A stretch of 12,836 nucleotides of DNA from Bacteroidales bacterium (GCA_024763595.1 JANTFK010000045.1:1-12836); one strand, 5' to 3'. Positions 1 to 7,378 are shown, numbered from the stretch's first letter. Notes: generated by a model from the letters alone, not told the origin. Numbers and translations are program-made.

Positions 1-872
1 AGTACTGGAAACCTTTCAATACTGTACTGGATGAAAACTATTTTGCACTGGCTTTTCATATCAATGAACTGGTAATGCATGCCAGTGAACGGCCAGCGCC
101 CGGAGAAGAGGGACCCGAGATGTACCGGCAGGCTAAAAATGCAGGGTATGAGATCCATTCACTGGATGATTATCTTGTTTTTTGTGATCACCTGTTTAAA
201 GAAAACCTGGCCCACAAAGCGGTATGTGTAAAGAACTCGATGGCCTATTTCAGAACACTTGAATTTCAGCATGTGTCGCAAAAGACTGCAGAGCAACTTT
301 TCGCAAAACCTTCTGCCTCGTTAACACCGGCTGAAGCAAAGATGATCCAGGATTTTATGTTCCACTGGATTATTCAAAAATCTGTGGAATACGACCTGCC
401 TGTTCAGATCCATACAGGATACCTTGCCGGAAACGGGAATACCCTGGACAACGGAAAACCGGTTAAACTGAATAATCTGTTCCTGGAATACCCTGAAGCA
501 AAGTTTATTCTGTTTCACGGGGGATATCCCTGGACGGGAGAGTATGCCGCACTGGGTAAGATGTTCCCCAATGTCTATCTGGATCTGGTTTGGCTGCCGC
601 AGATATCCAGGGAAGAGGCTGTCCACGGTCTGGAGGAGATGTTTGATGCGGTTCCCTATAACAAGTTTTTCTGGGGAGGTGATTGTGCTTTTATTGAAGA
701 GGCTACCGGTTCGCTTGAGTTTGGTAAATCGGTAATTGTGGAAGTACTCACGAACAGGATAGAGCGCGGCCTGCTCACTGAAGATGTGGCTCGTGATATG
801 CTAAAGCGTATCTTCAGGGAGAACGCCCTGGAAGTATTTCAACTGGAAAAAAAGCTGGACAGGGAACTTTAA
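1..872 (+). CDS. Amidohydrolase-family (TIM-barrel) protein, 5' end missing
   Basis: The reading frame is open from base 3 of the window and stops at 870-872, so about 289 C-terminal residues are present and the true start lies upstream. The ATG at 75 is probably internal, because the codons before it (YWKPF...FHINELV) read as normal protein. It resembles the amidohydrolase-related TIM-barrel family: a strand-end lysine (CVKNS, codon at 231), a QIHTGY motif (His codon at 411), an LFHGGYPW motif (His at 516) and a WGGDC motif (Asp at 681). These are the positions where this superfamily binds metal and activates water. Members hydrolyse or decarboxylate small ring or sugar-acid substrates; I cannot name the substrate. 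It converges on the 98-residue gene, and the two stop codons overlap in a shared TTAA. The family call is fairly safe; the specific function is unknown. Confidence 0.85.
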   Translation, partial: YWKPFNTVLDENYFALAFHINELVMHASERPAPGEEGPEMYRQAKNAGYEIHSLDDYLVFCDHLFKENLAHKAVCVKNSMAYFRTLEFQHVSQKTAEQLFAKPSASLTPAEAKMIQDFMFHWIIQKSVEYDLPVQIHTGYLAGNGNTLDNGKPVKLNNLFLEYPEAKFILFHGGYPWTGEYAALGKMFPNVYLDLVWLPQISREEAVHGLEEMFDAVPYNKFFWGGDCAFIEEATGSLEFGKSVIVEVLTNRIERGLLTEDVARDMLKRIFRENALEVFQLEKKLDREL

Positions 873-883
873 CTTTTTTTCAG
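843..883. terminator. A-tract/T-tract inverted repeat across two convergent stop codons
   Basis: CTG-G-AAAAAAAG (843-854) pairs with CTTTTTTTCAG (873-883), giving an 11-bp stem with one bulged G (846) and an 18-base loop that holds both stop codons. Either transcript could fold it, and either ends in a U-run, so it could act as a bidirectional terminator. The stem is A/T-rich, which is weak for a classical intrinsic terminator. The repeat is seen directly; its function is inferred. Confidence 0.35.
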
Positions 884-1165
884 CAGTGCCATGGCAATAT
901 ATTCCCACTCTTCCGCCAGGGAGAGAGCCGGCCTGTTTTTCCCTGCATTCCGGTACCAGTAGGATGCATTGCCCGGGTCACCTTCCACCCGGTGCAGGTA
1001 GGCATGTACCCAGGAACCCTCGGCGGAATCTTCCTGCTGGGCAATGCGGTGGGCACTGCCCCAGTCTCCTGCAGCTTCCAGAAGGAGGGCCTGGAGCAGG
1101 AGGGGAATATCTTCAGGGACAGTACCTGTCTCTTTCCACTCCAGGAACTCCTCAAATGTGATCAT
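869..1165 (-). CDS. Conserved 98-residue helical protein with HxxxH motif, unknown function
   Basis: I place the start at the ATG at 1165 (MITFEEF), four bases after the stop of the upstream oxidoreductase. A longer frame to 1234 would run into that gene and gives an unconvincing leader. The core is rich in invariant-looking residues: GDWGSAHRIAQ (33-43), then WVHAYLHR (52-59), EGD (61-63) and NASYWYRNAG (66-75), ending with an SLAEEWEYIAMALL helix. From memory, this WVHAYLHR-EGD-NA-YWYR pattern recurs in small uncharacterised proteins of several phyla. It looks like two helical hairpins, TPR-like in shape, but H54, H58, Y69, W70 and R72 could equally line an active or metal-binding site. There is no signal peptide, so it is probably cytoplasmic. 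Very likely co-transcribed with the Gfo/Idh/MocA gene. The gene call is strong; the function is unknown. Confidence 0.85.
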   Translation of the reverse strand: MITFEEFLEWKETGTVPEDIPLLLQALLLEAAGDWGSAHRIAQQEDSAEGSWVHAYLHRVEGDPGNASYWYRNAGKNRPALSLAEEWEYIAMALLKKS

Positions 1166-1169
1166 GGCA

Positions 1170-2492
1170 CTATAGTTTATAAGGTTCCCTGTATGTGTAT
1201 TGCATGTGTGCTGTAGCAGCACCGTCCACATCATCTACAAAGGTTTGGGTGGCTGGATCCCAGTGAATGGTTCTGCCCAGATCACAGGCAATATTCCCCA
1301 GTGTACAGACCGTGCAGGAACTATGCCCGATTTCAACCGGAACCACAGGATCAACCCTTTTGCGTACAGCATCAATAAAGTTCTGATGGTGGGCACTTTT
1401 GGTTTCATAAGGTACCTCTTCACCTTCACTCTCCGGTTTGGGCGGAAGCAGAGAATCGTCCGAAGCCAGATAGTGTTCACGTGAAACTTCAATCCACCCT
1501 GCGTCACCATGGAACTTAACTCCCTTGGTCAATTGCTCATTAAAAGGTTCTGAAGTGAGAATGATGCCATTCTGATAGGTAAAGGTCATAAACTCCGTTC
1601 CGTCACCAATGGGCGAAGCTTCCACCGGTCCGCTGCCATCCATTTTTAGTCCCCACTGCGCGATATCGAACATATGGGCACCCCAGTCGGTTGTAAAACC
1701 ACCGCCCATCTCTTTGTACCAGCGCCAGCCTCCCCAGAACTCCTCATCTTTGGGCGGATCCAGTGAAATGGGCGGATCCAGTTCCTTGTTGTAATGAATA
1801 TCCCCGGGTAAGGGGCCAAGCCAGAGATCCCAATTCAGATCTGCAGGAATTTCTTCCTCCGGAAGATTGTACGGTACAGGAGGTGCCCCCACATAGGCAT
1901 TGACTGTTTCAATTGTGCCAATGGATCCGTTCTGCACCAGCTGGACTGCATGCCTGAAATTGGGATCGGAACGTTGCTGACTGCCAATACCCAGGATCGT
2001 GTTGTTGCGCCGGACTGTTTCTACCAGCTTCTGTCCTTCCCTGATGGTAAAGGTCATGGGTTTTTCCAGGTAGACATCTTTCCCGGCTTCACAGGCGGCG
2101 ATGGCAACCAGCGCATGCCAGTGATCAGGGATGGCGATCACAACTGCATCAATATCCTGCCTGGCAAGCAGGTCAGCATATCTTTCATAACTCTTCACTT
2201 CCACCTTCTGCCCTTTATCTTCATAGTATTTATTCACACGGTTTTCAAACCGGGTTCTTTTACGGCCATACACATCGCATCCGGCCAAAACCTTCACTCC
2301 CTCCAGGTGCATGAAACCATTGAGCAGGTACATGGCCTGCCTGCCAAGTCCGATAAAACCCAGGGTGATTTCTTTGTCAGTTACCGGTTTAGAACATGAG
2401 CTGAGCGAGGGTATCATAGCCATTCCCACCAGTCCCGTTGCCGTTGTACCAATGAACCTTCTTCTGGAAAACATGCTGCTATTTTTTTTCAT
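1170..2492 (-). CDS. Tat-exported Gfo/Idh/MocA-family oxidoreductase, probable lipoprotein
   Basis: 440 residues. The N-terminus carries a twin-arginine signal (SRRRFIG, 9-15), a hydrophobic stretch and a lipobox-like LSSC (Cys33), suggesting folded export and a lipid anchor. The Rossmann nucleotide-binding fold begins at ITLGFIGLGRQA (42-53); DIDAVVIAIPDHWHA (113-127) and EKPMT (143-147) follow, with K144 the usual catalytic lysine. The C-terminal substrate domain contains GGGFTTDWGAHMFD (263-276), where D269 and H273 are likely active-site residues. The family uses NAD(P) to oxidise or epimerise sugars and cyclitols, and some members are glycosidases; the substrate here is not readable. The ATG at 2492 is preferred; Met7 (2474) also precedes the RR motif. 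The next gene starts four bases beyond the stop, making a two-gene operon. An 18-bp internal duplication lies at 1752-1782. Confidence 0.92.
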   Translation of the reverse strand: MKKNSSMFSRRRFIGTTATGLVGMAMIPSLSSCSKPVTDKEITLGFIGLGRQAMYLLNGFMHLEGVKVLAGCDVYGRKRTRFENRVNKYYEDKGQKVEVKSYERYADLLARQDIDAVVIAIPDHWHALVAIAACEAGKDVYLEKPMTFTIREGQKLVETVRRNNTILGIGSQQRSDPNFRHAVQLVQNGSIGTIETVNAYVGAPPVPYNLPEEEIPADLNWDLWLGPLPGDIHYNKELDPPISLDPPKDEEFWGGWRWYKEMGGGFTTDWGAHMFDIAQWGLKMDGSGPVEASPIGDGTEFMTFTYQNGIILTSEPFNEQLTKGVKFHGDAGWIEVSREHYLASDDSLLPPKPESEGEEVPYETKSAHHQNFIDAVRKRVDPVVPVEIGHSSCTVCTLGNIACDLGRTIHWDPATQTFVDDVDGAATAHMQYTYREPYKL

Positions 2493-2531
2493 GAAGAAAT
2501 TATCTGTTAATTTTTAACTGCAATCCAACTT

Positions 2532-2539
2532 CAAAAATA
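2532..2539 (-). promoter_or_regulatory. Possible -7 element for the first oxidoreductase operon
   Basis: Read on the minus strand this is TATTTTTG, a full match to the Bacteroidota -7 consensus TAnnTTTG, 40 bases upstream of the start codon. The -33 position holds only TATG (2559-2562, spacing 19) and the nearest TTTG is too close (spacing 13), so the assignment is tentative. Confidence 0.3.
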
Positions 2540-2576
2540 ATCACTGAGGTGGCAAAACCATACTTATATGCCGATT

Positions 2577-2607
2577 TTTGTTCCATGTCAGCCTTTTTTT
2601 ATATTTA
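2577..2607 (+). promoter_or_regulatory. Bacteroidota-type promoter for the iron-containing alcohol dehydrogenase
   Basis: TTTG at 2577-2580 is followed after 19 bases by TATATTTA at 2600-2607, a seven-of-eight match to TAnnTTTG at the expected spacing. Transcription would begin near 2613, about ten bases before the ATG at 2623. This supports that ATG over the TTG at 2578, which would lie inside the promoter. Confidence 0.55.
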
Positions 2608-2622
2608 CGTAAACATTCGCCC

Positions 2623-3795
2623 ATGATCGAATCTTTTCAGTTTTCCTCATTACCAGAAATTATTTTTGGGAAGGGGAAGCGAAATGAACTGCCCGGAAAG
2701 GCAAAGTCAATTGGCAAACGCGTTTTGTTATTGACCGGTTCCTCCTCCATCCATAACACCGGTCACGGTGATGAAATTATTTCAGGATTGCGCTCGGAAG
2801 AGCTGGAGGTACATCACGAAGTGATTGCGCATGAACCCTCTACAGGAATTATTGACAGGCTTGTGGACCGCTACAGGGGAGAAAGTGTTGATGTTGTTGT
2901 GGCAGTGGGAGGGGGTAGTGTGATGGATGCAGGCAAAGCTGTCTCGGCCATGATCCCTGTGGAAGGAAGTATCAGGGATTACCTGGAAGGTATTGGGGAC
3001 CGGAAACACACGGGAGACAAGATTCACTTTATCGCCATGCCCACTACCTCAGGCACAGGAAGTGAAATGACTAAAAATGCAGTTATCTCAGAAGTGGGTG
3101 AAAAGGGTTTTAAGAAATCGTTGCGCCACGACAATCTTATTCCCGAACTGGCCATTATCGATCCGGAGATGATGCTTTCATGTCCGGCCCGGCTTACTGC
3201 CACAGCGGGGATGGATGCATTTACCCAGTTGCTTGAATCCTATGTATCCAATCAATCCAACACCATGACTGATGCGCTGGCACTACAGGGCCTTAAACAG
3301 ATCAAACGGCACCTGCTACGTGCATTTCTGGAGGGTGAGAACAATCTGGAGGCTCGTTCAGGAATGGCACTGGCAGCCATGTTCTCGGGGATCACACTTG
3401 CCCATGCCGGACTGGGGCTGGTGCATGGATTTGCTGCTCCGCTCGGGGGGGTCCATGACATACCCCACGGTGTTGTATGCGGATCATTGATGGCTCCGGT
3501 GTTTGCCCTCACCATTGATCAACTGATGACACAACCCGAGCATCCGTCTCTTCAAAAACTGATTATTGTCAGTAAGGTGTTCGCTGATTTTAAATACAAA
3601 CAGGAGATGGAGTACCTGCAGGCATTCAAGGAAAAGCTGATCCATATAACCACCCTCCTGGAGCTCCCCAGATTATCTGAATTTGGTGTATCTGCGGCAT
3701 CAGTCCCCAAAGTAGTGGAACATACTTCCCATAAGCAACATCCTGTCACTTTTACCCGGGAACAGTTATCAGAGATTTTACTAAGCCGGATTTAA
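2623..3795 (+). CDS. Iron-containing alcohol dehydrogenase family protein
   Basis: 390 residues from the ATG at 2623. The open frame extends to a TTG at 2578, but that region holds the promoter, and MIESFQFSSLPEIIFGKG is a typical family N-terminus. An N-terminal NAD(P)-binding half has GGGSVMDAGKA (96-106) and PTTSGTGSEMT (140-150). The C-terminal helical half carries the metal site: D198 (GMDAFTQ), H268 (LVHGF) and H282 (IPHGV). The second ligand position, histidine in FucO-type enzymes (D-A-x-x-H), is Gln202. From memory this Gln occurs in a subset of the family, so it need not mean inactivity. The enzyme should interconvert an alcohol and an aldehyde or ketone with NAD(P)H; the substrate is unknown. 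It stands alone, diverging from the oxidoreductase operon, and its last 15 bases overlap the convergent lipoprotein gene. Confidence 0.93.
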   Translation: MIESFQFSSLPEIIFGKGKRNELPGKAKSIGKRVLLLTGSSSIHNTGHGDEIISGLRSEELEVHHEVIAHEPSTGIIDRLVDRYRGESVDVVVAVGGGSVMDAGKAVSAMIPVEGSIRDYLEGIGDRKHTGDKIHFIAMPTTSGTGSEMTKNAVISEVGEKGFKKSLRHDNLIPELAIIDPEMMLSCPARLTATAGMDAFTQLLESYVSNQSNTMTDALALQGLKQIKRHLLRAFLEGENNLEARSGMALAAMFSGITLAHAGLGLVHGFAAPLGGVHDIPHGVVCGSLMAPVFALTIDQLMTQPEHPSLQKLIIVSKVFADFKYKQEMEYLQAFKEKLIHITTLLELPRLSEFGVSAASVPKVVEHTSHKQHPVTFTREQLSEILLSRI

Positions 3796-3807
3796 CTCCT
3801 GTAAAAT
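3775..3807. terminator. Weak inverted repeat at a convergent gene junction
   Basis: ATTTTAC (3775-3781) is repeated inverted as GTAAAAT (3801-3807), with a 19-base loop holding the alcohol dehydrogenase stop codon. The stem is short and A/T-rich. It could help end transcription from both sides or be chance. Confidence 0.2.
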
Positions 3808-4266
3808 GGTATCGGACAGGTACTTAACGCTTGCGGCGTCAATGGTGAAATAGTGTTCAAAGATGTTTTTCTCATCCATGGTGGGAGGAGTCCCCGATAA
3901 CTGCTGCTTAAATTCATGTGACTTCCAGACATCGGGATTTGTGAAAGGATTGAGTGTGGGATCGTAATTAATTGTGGTACCGTCCTGATAGAACTTAACC
4001 GGTTTATCATCGTAATCTTTCAGGTAGACGATCAGACTGTCATAATAGAGAGAGAAGTAAGTAAATCCGTCCAGAACATCCCCATTAATGGCATAGAAAT
4101 CATCTGAAACACCAGGTTGAATCCATGCACCATCGGTATAATCGGATGAGTAAGGTTGTATATAGATAGGAGTGGGAGTCTCATTCCTGATCGAGATCCA
4201 TGAGAGATCATCACTGGCGCATCCTGCCAGGAGAATTAATCCAATCATCCACCCAAATCCTCTCAT
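3781..4266 (-). CDS. Small lipoprotein of unknown function
   Basis: 161 residues. The N-terminus MRGFGWMIGLILLAGC is a lipoprotein signal peptide, with a lipobox LAGC and the lipidated cysteine at 16. The mature part is acidic and rich in aromatic residues (SWISIRNETPTPIYIQPYSS; then YFSLYYDSLIVYLKDYDD), suggesting an all-beta domain such as a small immunoglobulin-like fold. The C-terminal third is more helical and charged. I recognise no characterised family. It begins three bases after the MarC-family stop codon, so the two are almost certainly co-transcribed and may be translationally coupled. It lies in the envelope, in the outer or inner membrane. Its 3' end overlaps the convergent alcohol dehydrogenase by 15 bp, on opposite strands. 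Existence and lipidation are well supported; the role is unknown. Confidence 0.85.
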   Translation of the reverse strand: MRGFGWMIGLILLAGCASDDLSWISIRNETPTPIYIQPYSSDYTDGAWIQPGVSDDFYAINGDVLDGFTYFSLYYDSLIVYLKDYDDKPVKFYQDGTTINYDPTLNPFTNPDVWKSHEFKQQLSGTPPTMDEKNIFEHYFTIDAASVKYLSDTILQELNPA

Positions 4267-4269
4267 CTG

Positions 4270-4851
4270 CTAACCTTTAGATATCTCAATTCCCGTATTT
4301 GATAAGAACAAACGAATCGCAATGGCAAGCAGGATAATACCAAAGAATTTCTTCAGTATATGCAGCCCGTTCGGTCCGAGCATTCTTTCAAAAAATGATG
4401 TAAGCCGGAGGACAAGATAAACAATTATCATGTTTAATGAAAGCGCGATCAATATATTTATGGAATGATATTCAGCTCTTAAGGATAATAGTGTGGTAAT
4501 AGAGCCCGCGCCGGCAATCAAAGGAAATGCTATGGGGACGATGGCACCATCACCCTCCGTATCATGTTTGAAAAGCTGAATGCCCAGCACCATTTCAAGC
4601 CCCATGAAGAGTAAAATGATCGATCCTGCAATGGCAAAAGATGAAATATCAACGCCGAATATACCCAGCAGTGGTTCCCCGATAAAGAGGAAGAGCAGCA
4701 TAATGACATATGCAATCAGAGTGGTTTTTCCAGGAAGTATAACTCCTGTTTTTGATTTGATATCCAGTATGATAGGTGTGGACCCCAGGATGTCGATTAC
4801 CGCAAAAAGCACCATAAAGGCTGCCAGAATTTCCAAAATATCAATGTGCAT
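4270..4851 (-). CDS. MarC-family (UPF0056) integral membrane protein
   Basis: 193 residues with about six hydrophobic helices (roughly 5-25, 42-60, 68-90, 105-123, 131-150 and 165-184). Family signatures are AVIDILGSTPIIL (17-29) in the first helix and IAFPLIAGAGSITT (107-120) in the middle. MarC proteins are conserved inner-membrane proteins of uncertain transport role; the old link to multiple antibiotic resistance in E. coli was not upheld, so no resistance should be inferred. The start at 4851 has one of the better Shine-Dalgarno-like sequences here (AGGGAG, four bases upstream on the minus strand). A small lipoprotein follows after three bases. Upstream, the sigma factor gene ends 72 bases away, so a shared transcript is possible. 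Confidence 0.92.
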   Translation of the reverse strand: MHIDILEILAAFMVLFAVIDILGSTPIILDIKSKTGVILPGKTTLIAYVIMLLFLFIGEPLLGIFGVDISSFAIAGSIILLFMGLEMVLGIQLFKHDTEGDGAIVPIAFPLIAGAGSITTLLSLRAEYHSINILIALSLNMIIVYLVLRLTSFFERMLGPNGLHILKKFFGIILLAIAIRLFLSNTGIEISKG

Positions 4852-4923
4852 TTTCTCCCTTTTTTTTTAAAAATCTTTGAAATGCAAAGATGATATTTTT
4901 TATCAATTGATGAACCTTCAGGA

Positions 4924-5442
4924 TCAGGCGCTGTAGACTTTCCGTAGTTGCTTTTTACCAAGATGAATTCTGCTTTTAACCGTTCCGATGGGAATTTGCA
5001 TCTTTTTGGCGATCTCCTTATAGGAGTGTCCGGTCAGGAACATGAGTATGGGTGTCTCATATGCTTTGGACAGCAGATGGATGATATCGTATAGCTCCTT
5101 TTTCATCATCTGCTCATCAGGAAGGTCCTGCCATTCATTTTCCGGTTGTGTCATGTAGTTGTTCAGCTCATCGGTGTCGTGTAACAGTTGTTTATGGTGG
5201 CTGCTCCGGAGGTAGTTAATATATGTATTCTTCAGGATGGTATACAACCATGCCCGGATATGATCATTGTTATGAAGCCTGTTCTGGTGCTTTAATGCTT
5301 TGTAGCTGGTCTCCTGAACCAGGTCCATGGCATCTTCCCTGTTTTCCGTAAGTTGTAAAGCATAATAGAATAGTTGATCCTGCATATGGATCAGGTTTCC
5401 TGTAAACTGATCAGGACTTAGGCTATTCTTTTGGCGTCTCAT
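4924..5442 (-). CDS. RNA polymerase sigma factor, sigma-70 family, ECF type
   Basis: 172 residues, the usual ECF length. Sigma region 2 spans about 13-82: the core-binding helix EDAMDLVQETSYKAL (36-50), then AWLYTILKNTYINYLR (64-79), which should melt and read the -10-like element. Region 4 is at about 115-170, with the helix-turn-helix SYKEIAKKMQIPIGTVKSRI (140-159) that reads the -35-like element. No anti-sigma factor (FecR type or zinc type) is next to it: upstream is a hydroxyacid dehydrogenase and downstream a MarC-family gene. The target genes and control signal are therefore unknown, and regulation may be mainly transcriptional. A candidate promoter precedes it. The family assignment is secure. 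Confidence 0.95.
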   Translation of the reverse strand: MRRQKNSLSPDQFTGNLIHMQDQLFYYALQLTENREDAMDLVQETSYKALKHQNRLHNNDHIRAWLYTILKNTYINYLRSSHHKQLLHDTDELNNYMTQPENEWQDLPDEQMMKKELYDIIHLLSKAYETPILMFLTGHSYKEIAKKMQIPIGTVKSRIHLGKKQLRKVYSA

Positions 5443-5462
5443 AACCTGAGAAGCTTATGCAA

Positions 5463-5494
5463 GAAAATTACTAAATAATCCAATACAGTTCAAC
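5463..5494 (-). promoter_or_regulatory. Possible promoter for the ECF sigma factor gene
   Basis: On the minus strand GTTG (5494-5491) is followed after 20 bases by TAATTTTC (5470-5463). Both are near-matches to the Bacteroidota -33 TTTG and -7 TAnnTTTG, at acceptable spacing. Transcription would start about 15 bases before the ATG at 5442. The gap between this gene and the one upstream is only 72 bp. Confidence 0.35.
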
Positions 5495-5514
5495 AGGTTA
5501 TTGCAGAATAGTAT

Positions 5515-6462
5515 TCACATTTGCTTATTCTTCAGGTAGACCTCAATATTCCTGGCCAGCTTTTCCACCAATAGTTCCCTGGACTCAACCGATGCCCAGG
5601 CCATATGGGGTGTGATCAGGATCTTATCTTTATCAAACAGCCTGAGCAACAGGTTGTCTGCGTTGATGGGTTCCTGCTCCAATACATCCAGGCCCGCTGC
5701 ACCAATGAGGTTGTTATTCAATGCCCTGGCCAGGTCCTCTTCATGAATGATACCTCCTCTGCCCAGGTTTAGCAGAATAGCACAGGGCCTCATCAGCCTG
5801 ATCTTTTCATAGGTGATCAGATGCCGGGTTTGGCTGTTCAGCGGGGCATGTATGGAAACCACGTCAGAACTTTTCAGAAGATCATCCAGCTCAAAGCGTT
5901 TATAACTGATATGGTTATTGCGTCCCGTAGTGGAGTAGAAAACCACTTCCATACCAAAAGATTCACCAATCCTGGCCACCTGCCTGCCGATACTTCCCAG
6001 TCCGATGATCCCCAGCCGTTTCCCTTTCAGTTCCCAGAAAGGTTCGTTGTGATGGGTAAAGGAACCACTCCTGGAATAGGCGCCGCTCTTCACATAATGA
6101 TCATAATAATAGGGTTTGTTGACCAGGTACAACAGCATGGTGAAAGTGAGCTGTGCCACAGAGTCGGTTGAATAACCCGCAACATTTTTGACTTCGATTC
6201 CATTGTTTGCTGCATAGTTCAGGTCCACATTGTTCATACCGGTGGCAGCCACACAGATCAGTTTCAGTTGGGGAAGCTGTCCCATTACTTCACCGGTCAT
6301 TTCGACTTTGTTGACGATCACAACCTCTTTCCCCTGGCATCTTTCCACTACCTGACCGGGTTCGGTTGATTCATGGGTTTCAAACCTGCCAAGTTTAGCG
6401 AGCAACTTCATATTGTTTACTTTGCCTATGGTGTTAAGGTCCAGAAATACAATTTGAGTCAT
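5515..6462 (-). CDS. NAD-dependent D-2-hydroxyacid dehydrogenase
   Basis: 315 residues, full length for the family. The catalytic N- and C-terminal parts flank a Rossmann domain with GLGSIGRQVARIG (154-166). The three catalytic residues are visible: R235 in LNLGRGG, E264 in DVLEQEP and H286 in ITPHMAW. The enzyme should reduce a 2-keto acid to the D-2-hydroxy acid, or the reverse, using NAD(P)(H) in the cytoplasm. The TPHMAWAS ending resembles glycerate/hydroxypyruvate dehydrogenases of Bacteroidota, so hydroxypyruvate or glyoxylate is a reasonable but unproven substrate. The start is the ATG at 6462; no clear Shine-Dalgarno is seen. It diverges from the secreted-protein gene across a 126-bp gap. 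The sigma factor lies 72 bp downstream on the same strand. Confidence 0.93.
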   Translation of the reverse strand: MTQIVFLDLNTIGKVNNMKLLAKLGRFETHESTEPGQVVERCQGKEVVIVNKVEMTGEVMGQLPQLKLICVAATGMNNVDLNYAANNGIEVKNVAGYSTDSVAQLTFTMLLYLVNKPYYYDHYVKSGAYSRSGSFTHHNEPFWELKGKRLGIIGLGSIGRQVARIGESFGMEVVFYSTTGRNNHISYKRFELDDLLKSSDVVSIHAPLNSQTRHLITYEKIRLMRPCAILLNLGRGGIIHEEDLARALNNNLIGAAGLDVLEQEPINADNLLLRLFDKDKILITPHMAWASVESRELLVEKLARNIEVYLKNKQM

Positions 6463-6588
6463 GAAGATAATTTTGGTTTTTAAACACCTGTTGCAGGAAT
6501 TGGTTCATTGTGTGAATAAGAAGCCGTATGGTTAAGAATTGTTAAAAGAAACCTTGTTTCCCGGATATATTGGATATTTTTATAGATC

Positions 6589-7374
6589 ATGTATGTACGG
6601 ATCAGTGTCCTGGTATGGATTTTACTCCGGTTATTGCAGGTTTCACTGCAGGCGCAGGATCGTGACTCGGTTATCACCTTCACTGCCATTGTATATGATG
6701 CCTCGTTTCGACCTGTACAGGAATCGCATGTAATCAACATCAATACCCGTCGGGGAACCATAACGGACAGCCTGGGTATTTTTACAATACCTGTTCATTC
6801 CCCGGATACATTGCTTATCCGAAATATTGCTTTCCGCGACACCCTGGTTCCTGTCCGGTCGATTCTTGTCAGCCGGCATGTTGTGCTGAGCCGGCAATAT
6901 TACACATTACAGGAAGCCAGAATATATGATTGGGGTTCAACTTACTGGGATTTCTACAATACAGTCCTGGCTATGCCGGAACAGCAAACCCTTGGACGCT
7001 CTATGGGACTGCCCACCCAGGATCCCGACTATGTACCACCTGTAATGAACGAAGCTTATGTAAAGAGTCCGCTCTTTCTTATCCGCTCCCCGGTTTCCTT
7101 TTTCTATTACAATTTCAGTAAACATGCCAGATCAGAAAGGACATTATACTGGATGGAAAAGAACCGGGCTAAGCAGGAACATTTCAATGATATCACCGGG
7201 GTGGATAATATTTCCGGGATTACAGGATTAACCGGTAAAGATATGCAGCATTTCCGAGGATTCCTTTTGCAAAAAATGAAATGTGATATACACTGCACCG
7301 ACCTGGAGATCCTTGAGGAGATCTATTCCATCTGGGCAGAGTACCAGGAACTCGAAAAGAGAGGGATGCTATAA
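6589..7374 (+). CDS. Secreted protein with carboxypeptidase-like regulatory domain
   Basis: 261 residues. A signal peptide (about 1-22, hydrophobic core VLVWILLRLLQVSL, cleavage probably after QAQ) is followed by a carboxypeptidase-regulatory-like beta-sandwich at about 28-105. Its hallmarks are FTAIVYDASFRPVQESHVI, then RRGTITDSLGIFTI, then DTLLIRNIAFRDT. The rest is helical and charged, with PVSFFYYNFSK (168-178) and a C-terminal LEILEEIYSIWAEYQELEK. From memory, this arrangement of a beta-sandwich plus helical tail is a recurrent uncharacterised family in Bacteroidota and is not a TonB receptor. The location is periplasmic or at the outer membrane. A possible promoter (TTG 6554-6556, 18 bases, TATTTTTA 6575-6582) would start transcription almost at the ATG, implying a very short leader or none. 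The function is unknown. It converges on the second oxidoreductase with four bases between stops. Confidence 0.85.
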   Translation: MYVRISVLVWILLRLLQVSLQAQDRDSVITFTAIVYDASFRPVQESHVININTRRGTITDSLGIFTIPVHSPDTLLIRNIAFRDTLVPVRSILVSRHVVLSRQYYTLQEARIYDWGSTYWDFYNTVLAMPEQQTLGRSMGLPTQDPDYVPPVMNEAYVKSPLFLIRSPVSFFYYNFSKHARSERTLYWMEKNRAKQEHFNDITGVDNISGITGLTGKDMQHFRGFLLQKMKCDIHCTDLEILEEIYSIWAEYQELEKRGML

Positions 7375-7378
7375 CGTA

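Noticed and set aside
1166..1234. N-terminal extension of the 98-residue gene to an ATG at 1234
   Set aside because: It would overlap the end of the upstream oxidoreductase by 65 bp, and its sequence (MMWTVLLQHTCNTHTG) lacks the character of the rest. The ATG at 1165 fits four bases after the upstream stop.
4902..4911. ATCAATTGAT palindrome between the sigma factor and MarC-family genes
   Set aside because: A 10-bp palindrome is expected about a dozen times by chance in a window this size, and no second copy lies near it as an operator.
6480..6761. 93-residue minus-strand frame
   Set aside because: It overlaps the signal peptide and beta-sandwich of the secreted-protein gene, is rich in Cys/Arg/Thr, and shows no domain. 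It is a shadow frame.
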